From: Oscillospiraceae bacterium
Lineage (GTDB): Bacteria; Bacillota; Clostridia; Oscillospirales; Acutalibacteraceae
Direction of reading: 5' to 3'
NCBI GenBank assembly: GCA_029004655.1
Contig: JAQVYP010000012.1
Location: forward strand, 1-19,835
DNA length: 19,835 nucleotides
Under the pieces are notes generated by a model. The model made no database searches. It was not told the DNA's origin and saw only the letters and a program-made list of their open reading frames with translations. Within the stretch, counting starts at the first letter, position 1. Every line of letters starts with the position of its first letter. Below, in pieces: positions 14,504 to 19,835 of the stretch. The position numbers and the translations under genes are program-made.

Positions 14504-14674
14504 ATGATGGAGCCTGATTACGATTCTCAGAAAATTCCCGGCATCAAGTGTGATGTCAAAAACTGTCACTATCATGCAAAAGACGATAGCTGTGATGCCG
14601 GTCGTATCGAAGTAGGACCAGAGCACGCGAATGATTCGAGTGATACTATTTGTGCAACCTTTCAGCCAAAATAA
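14504..14674 (+). CDS. DUF1540 domain-containing small protein
   Basis: A 56-residue protein. After a short acidic start it has GIKCDVKNCHYHAKDDSCDA, then IEVGPEH, and ends DTICATFQPK. The cysteine spacing C-x4-C-x8-C and a final C before A-x-F matches the DUF1540 domain, a short Cys-rich module common in Clostridia, often in two copies but here in one. The cysteines probably bind a metal ion. The start at 14504 (or the adjacent ATG at 14507) follows AGGGAAGG. The frame is short and on the strand opposite to its neighbours. A terminator follows 16 bases after the stop, so it is a complete single-gene unit. Function is unknown. Confidence 0.88.
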   Translation: MMEPDYDSQKIPGIKCDVKNCHYHAKDDSCDAGRIEVGPEHANDSSDTICATFQPK

Positions 14675-14690
14675 GTACTGAACTGACAGG

Positions 14691-14719
14691 AAACGCTCGG
14701 CATAAATTGTCGGGCGTTT
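14691..14719 (+). terminator. Terminator of the DUF1540 gene
   Basis: AAACGCTCG (14691-14699) pairs with CGGGCGTTT (14711-14719), with one G-U pair, around an 11-base loop. A T-rich TTTCTCTT follows. It lies just before the shortened palindromic element. Confidence 0.7.
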
Positions 14720-14728
14720 CTCTTACTT

Positions 14729-14787
14729 ATACTAATTCCAATTAAAAATTATTCAATCTTTGTGGCATTTTTAATTTAAAGTAGTAT
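14729..14787. mobile_element. Short deletion derivative of the palindromic element, copy 3
   Basis: It starts ATACTAATTCCAATTAAAAA, the same terminal repeat as the full-length copies. It continues with CAATCTTTGTGG, matching the CAATCTTCGCGG of copy 1's left arm, then jumps to a degenerate right end (TTTTTAATTTAAAGTAGTAT). Its two ends match each other at 18 of 21 positions. The 59-bp length implies loss of about 100 internal bases. TTA lies on the left (14727-14729) and TTG on the right (14787-14789). The last five codons and the stop of thrC lie inside its right end. Confidence 0.7.
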
Positions 14788-16273
14788 TGATTTTTAGATA
14801 ATCAAGCACGGCATCAATCATATTATCTTTTTTACATACATTGTTAAATCTTACTGTTGCCTTTTCCAATTCCAAAATTGGCTTTGGAATTTCTGTGTTT
14901 GTTACTTCGTGTAAAGCTTTTACCTTTTCGAATTCGCCGTCTGACAGCTTTTCAGGAGCAATCGCTTCAAGAACAGACGAGGAGAATTTATATGGGCTTG
15001 CTGTTGAAGCAATGATTGTTGGGTGAGTATCTCCCGTTTTTGCTATATAATCATCATATACCGCCAAAGCAACCGCTGTGTGGGTGTCAATTAGATAACT
15101 GTATTTTTCAAAATAGCTGCGAATCGTTTCTAGTGTTTTTTCATCATCACATGATTCAGCCCAGAACAAGTCCTTTATTTTTTTGCTGATTTCGGATGTA
15201 ACGGTGTACTTTCCTGTTGCTGCCAACTGCTCCTGCAAATCCGTTATCATAGCTGCATCTTTACCGCTTAGCTCGTAAAGCATACGCTCCAGATTGCTTG
15301 AAATTAGGATATCCATTGACGGAGAAATAGTGGTATAAAATTCACGATTTCTGTCGTAATCGCCGGTATTAATAAAATCGGTAAGAACATTATTTGAGTT
15401 GGAAGCACATATCAACTTAGCTATTGGTGTTCCCATAATCTTTGCATAATATGCCGCCAAAATATTACCGAAATTGCCTGTTGGAACAACTACATTAAAG
15501 CCTTTTTCAACGTCCGCACCGCTTTCCATCAGATCGCAATATGCCGAAATATAGTAAACAATCTGCGGAACAAGACGTCCCCAATTGATAGAGTTTGCAC
15601 TTGAAAATTGCATATTGGAATCAGCCAAACGTGCTGCAACATCAATATCAGCAAAAATCTTTTTAACTCCGGATTGTGCATCATCAAAATTCCCGTCAAT
15701 AGCGCAAACAAATACATTTTCACCCAACTGTGTGTCCATTTGCAATCTCTGCATTGGGCTTACACCGTTATTTGGATAAAATACGATAATTTTTGTATTT
15801 TCAACATCCTTGAAGCCTTCAAGTGCTGCTTTGCCCGTATCGCCCGATGTAGCAACCAAAATGACAGTTTCTTTACCGTTAGACACTTTATTTGCAGAAG
15901 TTGTCAGCAAATATGGTAAAAGTTGAAGTGCCAAATCTTTGAACGCACATGTTGGGCCATGCCATAGCTCCAGAATGTATTTTCCGTCTGCAAGTTTTGA
16001 AAGAGGTGCCGGAAGATCATTATCAAATGTTCCACTATAAGCGCCTTCCACGCAATAATTAATATCATCGTCGGAGAAATCATCAAGAAAATTTCTTAAA
16101 ATATATTTTGCTCTGCCGATGTAATCTAGTTTTCTTAAGTTTTCAAAATCAGTTGCACTCAGTTTCGGCGTTGTTTGAGGAACAAACAATCCCCCATCCT
16201 TTGAAATTCCCTGAGCAATTGCCTGTGCAGCACTAACGCTTACATTATCACTTCTTGTACTTTTATAAACCAT
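14771..16273 (-). CDS. thrC: Threonine synthase
   Basis: A 500-residue PLP enzyme that converts O-phosphohomoserine to threonine. The N-terminus VYKSTRSDNVSVSAAQAI and GISKDGGLFVP is typical of the long ThrC class. The PLP lysine is K112 in HGPTCAFKDLALQ, and ATSGDTGKAA (141-150) and PTGNFGN form the phosphate and cofactor pockets. I chose the ATG at 16273 because the family begins at M-x-Y-K-S-T-R and GGGAGGG lies 11 bases upstream; the longer frame to 16309 adds residues with no family match. It has its own promoter overlapping the end of the dipeptidase gene. The final codons (ACT ACT TTA AAT TAA) belong to a short palindromic element, so the original C-terminus has been replaced or trimmed by a few residues. 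Confidence 0.95.
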   Translation of the reverse strand: MVYKSTRSDNVSVSAAQAIAQGISKDGGLFVPQTTPKLSATDFENLRKLDYIGRAKYILRNFLDDFSDDDINYCVEGAYSGTFDNDLPAPLSKLADGKYILELWHGPTCAFKDLALQLLPYLLTTSANKVSNGKETVILVATSGDTGKAALEGFKDVENTKIIVFYPNNGVSPMQRLQMDTQLGENVFVCAIDGNFDDAQSGVKKIFADIDVAARLADSNMQFSSANSINWGRLVPQIVYYISAYCDLMESGADVEKGFNVVVPTGNFGNILAAYYAKIMGTPIAKLICASNSNNVLTDFINTGDYDRNREFYTTISPSMDILISSNLERMLYELSGKDAAMITDLQEQLAATGKYTVTSEISKKIKDLFWAESCDDEKTLETIRSYFEKYSYLIDTHTAVALAVYDDYIAKTGDTHPTIIASTASPYKFSSSVLEAIAPEKLSDGEFEKVKALHEVTNTEIPKPILELEKATVRFNNVCKKDNMIDAVLDYLKINTTLN

Positions 16274-16319
16274 ATGGTAAAAAACCCTCCCGAGCAGATT
16301 TAACTTCAATTACCACACT

Positions 16320-16348
16320 ATTTTACTCTAATATTACGTATTTGTCAA
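16320..16348 (-). promoter_or_regulatory. Sigma-A promoter of thrC
   Basis: On the minus strand, TTGACA (16348-16343) and TAAAAT (16325-16320) have a 17-base spacer. The -35 box lies within the last codons of the dipeptidase gene. Transcription would start near 16313, giving a leader of about 40 bases. No riboswitch fits in that space. Confidence 0.7.
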
Positions 16349-17254
16349 AAGTTTATCATAAAACTTATAAGCATTATTAAAAAACAATTTTTTCAGGGTT
16401 AAACTGTCAATACCTTTATCCCACAAAAACTCATATAATTGCTCTATATCGGCTGGATTTTTAAGTTTGGGAGACATGGTTGCTCCGTCAAAATCACTAC
16501 CTATGCTCAAACAATTTTCAAGACCTAAATCGAGCATATGTGAAACATTGCTGTAAACTTTATCATAAACATCGCCATCGCCTAAAAATTCTGGATAAAA
16601 GCAAATTCCGACTATGCCATTTTTTGCTTTAATCAATTTCAATTGTTCATCAGTTAAATTACGCTTATGTTTATTTACGGCACTACAATCGGAATGGGTT
16701 GCTAGAACATTATCCGCATGAGTAATGCAAGAATAAAAGCTTTTCGAATTAAGATGTGATAAATCAACTGCCATATTCAAGCGGTTCATTCGCCTTATAA
16801 CATCATTTCCAAGCTTTGTCAGCTTTCCATAACTTTTTGCACCGCCCGCAAGTCCGTTTCCTTTATTCCATGTTAAGGTGATGATTTTTACACCATCGCT
16901 ATGAATCTGTTCAACTCTAGCAGGTTCATTTTCAATCAATGCGCCACCCTCAACCGATAAAAATGCGACTGATTTATTTTGTTCAAGCGTATCTTTAACT
17001 TCGCTTTTTGTCTTGCACATAACAATATCTTTCGCATTTGATTGAAAATTATATATCGCATCATTCAATATTTGCATGTACAATGCATAAGGATTTTTCA
17101 AATTATCATTTATCCAAATAGCAAAAATCTGACAGTGCTTTTCAAAATTTTGCAAATTCTGAATCGACACTGCCAGCTTATCATTCCTTAAATTATATCC
17201 GTTTTTATAACACTCGTATAGCGTATCACAGTGCAAATCGAATAAATCAAACAT
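16334..17254 (-). CDS. Membrane-dipeptidase family (M19) dipeptidase
   Basis: A 306-residue zinc metallopeptidase of the renal dipeptidase family, cleaving dipeptides and, in some members, D-amino-acid-containing dipeptides. The zinc ligands are visible: His8 and Asp10 in DLHCDT, Glu102 in SVEGG, His167 in DLSHLN, His187 in ATHSDCSAV and the late Asp254 in IGSDFDG. The family stretch NLTDEQLKLIKAKNGIVGI is present. No signal peptide is seen, so it is probably cytoplasmic. Its ATG overlaps the yraN stop by one base (TAATG), giving translational coupling. It is the last gene of the lepB-rbgA-rnhB-yraN run before thrC. The role is likely nutrient peptide or cell-wall peptide turnover; the exact substrate is not predictable. 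Confidence 0.93.
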   Translation of the reverse strand: MFDLFDLHCDTLYECYKNGYNLRNDKLAVSIQNLQNFEKHCQIFAIWINDNLKNPYALYMQILNDAIYNFQSNAKDIVMCKTKSEVKDTLEQNKSVAFLSVEGGALIENEPARVEQIHSDGVKIITLTWNKGNGLAGGAKSYGKLTKLGNDVIRRMNRLNMAVDLSHLNSKSFYSCITHADNVLATHSDCSAVNKHKRNLTDEQLKLIKAKNGIVGICFYPEFLGDGDVYDKVYSNVSHMLDLGLENCLSIGSDFDGATMSPKLKNPADIEQLYEFLWDKGIDSLTLKKLFFNNAYKFYDKLLTNT

Positions 17255-17631
17255 TAGCCATCATCTCCAAAAGCGTTTTCGATGTAGTTGATTTTAACGT
17301 CTGAAAAGTCGCCACTTTTTGCTGTGATTATTTCTGCAACATCAAATCTTGGTTGCAAGGCGACACTGTTGTTATAAATGAATAGTCGCGCCGTTGCAAT
17401 AATTTTCTGTTGCTTTCTGCGATCGACAAATTCCGCCGGTGAAGCAATAGAATTCGCGCACCTTGTTTTAACTTCGACAAACAAAATAAGCTCATTATTT
17501 TCTGCAATAACATCAATTTCACCAAATCGGCTATGATAGTTTTTTGCAGTTATAACAAATCCTTTTGTTTTAAGATATTTTGCGGTAATATCCTCGCCGA
17601 TTTGTCCGATTAAATTACTATTGCTTTTCAT
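17254..17631 (-). CDS. yraN: YraN family (UPF0102) endonuclease-like protein
   Basis: A 125-residue protein of the UPF0102 family with a PD-(D/E)XK nuclease-like core: GEDITAKYLKTKGF, then SRFGEIDVIAE (Glu-Ile-Asp), then LFVEVKTR (Glu-x-Lys). These residues could form a metal-dependent nuclease site, but activity has not been firmly established for the family. It resembles Holliday-junction resolvases in fold. The start at 17631 lies inside the 3' end of rnhB (14-base overlap), and the stop overlaps the dipeptidase start. Its place after rnhB is conserved in many bacteria, suggesting a link to DNA maintenance. Confidence 0.93.
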   Translation of the reverse strand: MKSNSNLIGQIGEDITAKYLKTKGFVITAKNYHSRFGEIDVIAENNELILFVEVKTRCANSIASPAEFVDRRKQQKIIATARLFIYNNSVALQPRFDVAEIITAKSGDFSDVKINYIENAFGDDG

Positions 17632-18226
17632 ATATTTTCTTTAAAAAGCTCAATCTATGTATTTCTGACGGGCCACATTCTAAAATTTTATCAATATGAA
17701 GTTTCGTGCCATATCCTTTATGTTTGCAAAATTGATATTGCGGATAAGCTTTGTCATATTCGAGCATCAGCCTGTCACGCGTAACCTTTGCAAGCACTGA
17801 TGCCGCCGCAATTGAATAGGATTTTCCGTCACCCTTTATAATAGTTGTACATGGGACAGGGATACCTCTAGGCACTTGGTTGCCGTCAATTATTGCAAAG
17901 TCACATTCAGAGCCCAGTCCACTAATTGCGCGATTCATTGCCAAAAATGTTGCATTCAAAATATTAACTTCTTCTATCTCTTGAACACTTGAAAATGCGA
18001 CACTGTAAGAAACAGCTTTTTCAATTATTATATCATAAAGAAATTCGCGCTTTTTTTCTGTTAATTTCTTTGAATCATTTAAGCCTTGAATAACGCAGTC
18101 ATTGGGTAAAATCACTGCGGCTGCACAAACCGGGCCGGCAAGAGGTCCTCTGCCCGCTTCATCAACACCGCAAATAAATTTGTATCCTTGTGCCGTAAAC
18201 ATATTCTCAAATTCAAAATCAGGCAT
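17618..18226 (-). CDS. rnhB: Ribonuclease HII
   Basis: A 202-residue endonuclease that cuts RNA in RNA:DNA hybrids and removes misincorporated ribonucleotides. The catalytic residues are Asp22 and Glu23 in GVDEAGRGPLAGP, Asp114 in AIIDGN and Asp151 in KVTRDRLM. The conserved NDSKKLTEKKRE (50-61) and SIAAASVLAKV are intact. The start at 18226 has AAGGAG about 11 bases upstream and lies just behind a perfect palindrome. The gene is between rbgA and yraN, a common Firmicutes order, and overlaps yraN by 14 bases. A 130-base gap separates it from rbgA, longer than the other gaps in this run, so it may be partly independent. Confidence 0.97.
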   Translation of the reverse strand: MPDFEFENMFTAQGYKFICGVDEAGRGPLAGPVCAAAVILPNDCVIQGLNDSKKLTEKKREFLYDIIIEKAVSYSVAFSSVQEIEEVNILNATFLAMNRAISGLGSECDFAIIDGNQVPRGIPVPCTTIIKGDGKSYSIAAASVLAKVTRDRLMLEYDKAYPQYQFCKHKGYGTKLHIDKILECGPSEIHRLSFLKKIYEKQ

Positions 18227-18249
18227 TTAGTTGTTTTTCTCCTTAAACG

Positions 18250-18267
18250 GAATGGTCAAGACCATTC
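18250..18267. promoter_or_regulatory. Perfect 18-bp palindrome upstream of rnhB
   Basis: GAATGGTCAAGACCATTC is an 8-bp inverted repeat around a central AA, 24 bases before the rnhB start. A second small palindrome, TACAAATTGTA, follows at about 18270-18280. It may be an operator or an mRNA hairpin; there is no U run to make it a terminator. Confidence 0.5.
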
Positions 18268-18356
18268 ACTACAAATTGTAGCAAGCTTTAGAAAACCCAA
18301 TATTTATTTTTTTAGGGGCAGCCTTGACTGTTACAAAACAAGAGTTTCGCAATCGA

Positions 18357-19214
18357 CTATTCTGGGCTTTCAAGCGTTATGGCACCTAGTTTTCCGCTTC
18401 TGAACTCATCAAGTAGCATGGTTGACGCCCGTTCTGTATCAACAGAGCCGCCACGAATAATCATTCCGCGCTTTTTGCCTATTTCGCAAAGCAGGTCATT
18501 TGGTTCTTGTGAAAGATCTTGAATTTTATATCTTTCGGTTAACAATTTTCCATAATTCTTTGCTAAATATTCGCACAAGTGAACTGCCAAAGTTTCAATA
18601 TCAATTACATTATCCTTCACAGCGCCTGTAAATGCCAAATGCTCACCGACAGTTGCATCCTCAAACTTTGGCCACAGCACACCGGGAGTATCCAACAAAT
18701 CAAGATCTTTTTCGATTCTATACCATTGGTTGCCCCTGGTAACACCCGGTCTGTCTTCAACTTTTGCTTTTGAGCCATGTGCCATCCTGTTAATAAAAGA
18801 TGACTTTCCGACGTTTGGTATACCGACTATCATAATTCTAAGCGGCTTGCCAACCATACCCTTTGCGCGGTAAAATTCAAGTTTTTCTGCCAAAACACTC
18901 TTAATTGCCGATGAAAAAGCAGAAACACCTTTCCCTGATTTGCAGTCAACAGCAATTGCCATTTTTCCGTTTTGCTTGTAATAATCAATCCATCTTTTGG
19001 TTACATTTATATCCGCCATATCACATTTATTTAACAAAACGATATGTGGTTTGCCTGCAATAATACCTGCCAGTTCCGGATTGCGGCTGCTGACAGGTAT
19101 ACGTGAATCAACTATTTCAGCGACAGCATCCACAAGCGAAAGACTTTCTGTTATCTTGCGTCTGGTTTTTGCCATATGGCCGGGAAACCATTGGATTCCC
19201 TGAGCGTCACTCAT
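18357..19214 (-). CDS. rbgA: Ribosome biogenesis GTPase RbgA (YlqF)
   Basis: A 285-residue circularly permuted GTPase needed for late assembly of the 50S ribosomal subunit. The GTP-binding motifs come in the permuted order: G4 NKCD (62-65), G1 GIPNVGKS (131-138), then G3 DTPG (175-178). The family N-terminus QWFPGHMAKTRR (8-19) and DAVAEIVDSRIP are present. RPGVTRGNQW (155-164) supplies the G2 region. The start at 19214 has AAAGGAG 7-8 bases upstream. It lies 36 bases after lepB and leads into rnhB, the same order seen in Bacillus-type genomes, where rplS precedes it. The C-terminal RNA-binding domain (about 210-285) is intact. Confidence 0.96.
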   Translation of the reverse strand: MSDAQGIQWFPGHMAKTRRKITESLSLVDAVAEIVDSRIPVSSRNPELAGIIAGKPHIVLLNKCDMADINVTKRWIDYYKQNGKMAIAVDCKSGKGVSAFSSAIKSVLAEKLEFYRAKGMVGKPLRIMIVGIPNVGKSSFINRMAHGSKAKVEDRPGVTRGNQWYRIEKDLDLLDTPGVLWPKFEDATVGEHLAFTGAVKDNVIDIETLAVHLCEYLAKNYGKLLTERYKIQDLSQEPNDLLCEIGKKRGMIIRGGSVDTERASTMLLDEFRSGKLGAITLESPE

Positions 19215-19250
19215 ATTAAACTCCTTTTTCTTACGTTAGCAATAAAATTA

Positions 19251-19835
19251 TTAATATAATCCTCCGAATTGATCAAAGGGATAAACTCTAAACAGTGCTT
19301 TTCCCAAAACATATCGTTCATCTACAAGACCAATTTGGCTGGAACGACTATCAAGTGACTCCGCCCTATTATCGCCAAGGACGAAAATATGCCCCTCACT
19401 AATTCTGATTGGGAAAGTAATATCATACTTATTGGTGGTAAGGGTTCTGGTATATGGCTCATCAAGTGCAACATGATCAACATACACGATACCTGCCTCG
19501 AAATCGATATCAACCACTTGATTTTCAGTTGCGATAACACGCTTTATTATCGGTTCATCGTATTTGTAAGTACCATTACTTGCCTCGTTTACATAATTTC
19601 GCGATATTACTATGATATCCCCTCGTTGCGGCGTATATAGAAAATTCGAAATAATTATTTTATCATCTTGGTGCAGTGTTTCTTTCATTGACGGTCCGAT
19701 AATACCCACAGGACGAAAAATAAAAGTGAACAAAATGACAACAACGACAATCGCAGCAACAATACAATCAACCCATTCAAACACTTCGTGCATGACAGTG
19801 CGAGATTGTGTTGCTTCTTCAAGTTGAATTTTCTT
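19251..19835 (-). CDS. lepB: Signal peptidase I, 5' end beyond the window
   Basis: A membrane-bound serine protease that removes signal peptides from secreted proteins. Counting from the internal Met at 19793, a transmembrane helix spans about 10-27. The nucleophile is Ser35 in IIGPSMKETL, the general base is Lys84 in IIKRVIA, and the late box is GDNRAESLDSR. The frame stays open from that Met to the window edge (KKIQLEEATQSRTV upstream), and no ribosome binding site precedes the Met at 19793. The true start is therefore most likely outside the window, giving the acidic cytoplasmic tail usual in clostridial SipS-type enzymes. The C-terminus is complete (FDQFGGLY). It is followed by rbgA and belongs to the housekeeping run toward thrC. 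Confidence 0.93.
   Translation of the reverse strand, partial: KKIQLEEATQSRTVMHEVFEWVDCIVAAIVVVVILFTFIFRPVGIIGPSMKETLHQDDKIIISNFLYTPQRGDIIVISRNYVNEASNGTYKYDEPIIKRVIATENQVVDIDFEAGIVYVDHVALDEPYTRTLTTNKYDITFPIRISEGHIFVLGDNRAESLDSRSSQIGLVDERYVLGKALFRVYPFDQFGGLY

Noticed and set aside
14393..14626. A 77-codon minus-strand frame opposite the DUF1540 gene
   Set aside because: It has no family match or ribosome binding site, and it covers the divergent promoter region and the well-supported DUF1540 gene on the other strand.
19251..19793. Complete signal peptidase starting at the internal Met at 19793
   Set aside because: No ribosome binding site precedes it and the frame stays open to the window edge, so the gene is treated as 5'-partial.

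Overview
The window looks like chromosomal DNA of a low-GC Gram-positive anaerobe of class Clostridia, probably near the Oscillospiraceae/Ruminococcaceae. This placement is inference. It rests on AT-rich composition, strong GGAGG-type ribosome binding sites, T-box riboswitches, a DUF1540 protein, and the Firmicutes gene orders lepB-rbgA-rnhB-yraN and tig-clpP-clpX.

Layout. (1) 1-755: a universal stress protein gene on the minus strand, split by a one-base frameshift. (2) 952-9689: a block of about 8.7 kb in which every gene is on the plus strand. It holds two small membrane proteins (DUF2752, DUF4234); a stand-alone TrpB2-type tryptophan synthase beta chain under a tryptophan T-box; a tryptophan ABC importer (trpXYZ-type) under a second, nearly identical tryptophan T-box; and a three-gene cassette of PqqD-like protein, S24/S26 peptidase-like protein and ABC exporter. 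The block, apart from its first promoter, lies between two 157-bp palindromic elements (1023-1179 and 9757-9913). These are reverse complements of one another with a single mismatch. (3) 10079-14365, minus strand: trigger factor, ClpP, ClpX and a metallophosphoesterase. (4) 14504-14674, plus strand: a small cysteine-containing DUF1540 gene. (5) 14729-19835, minus strand: signal peptidase I (cut by the window edge), RbgA, RNase HII, YraN, an M19 dipeptidase and threonine synthase. A 59-bp deletion derivative of the palindromic element forms the 3' end of the threonine synthase gene.

How the genes work together. The two T-boxes sense uncharged tRNA-Trp. They would switch on indole-to-tryptophan conversion by TrpB2 and tryptophan uptake at the same time, a salvage module with no trpA in the window. 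The PqqD/S26/ABC cassette has the parts for recognising, cutting and exporting a peptide, but no precursor peptide or modifying enzyme is visible here, so its substrate is unknown. The right half is housekeeping: nascent-chain folding and proteolysis (tig, clpP, clpX), protein secretion (lepB), 50S assembly (rbgA), RNA:DNA hybrid removal (rnhB), and amino-acid metabolism (dipeptidase, thrC).

The most interesting signals are the palindromic element family and its inverted near-identical pair flanking the plus-strand block, the element that supplies the thrC stop codon, the minimal PqqD-peptidase-exporter cassette, the twin tryptophan T-boxes with a small ORF after the second one, and the broken stress-protein gene.
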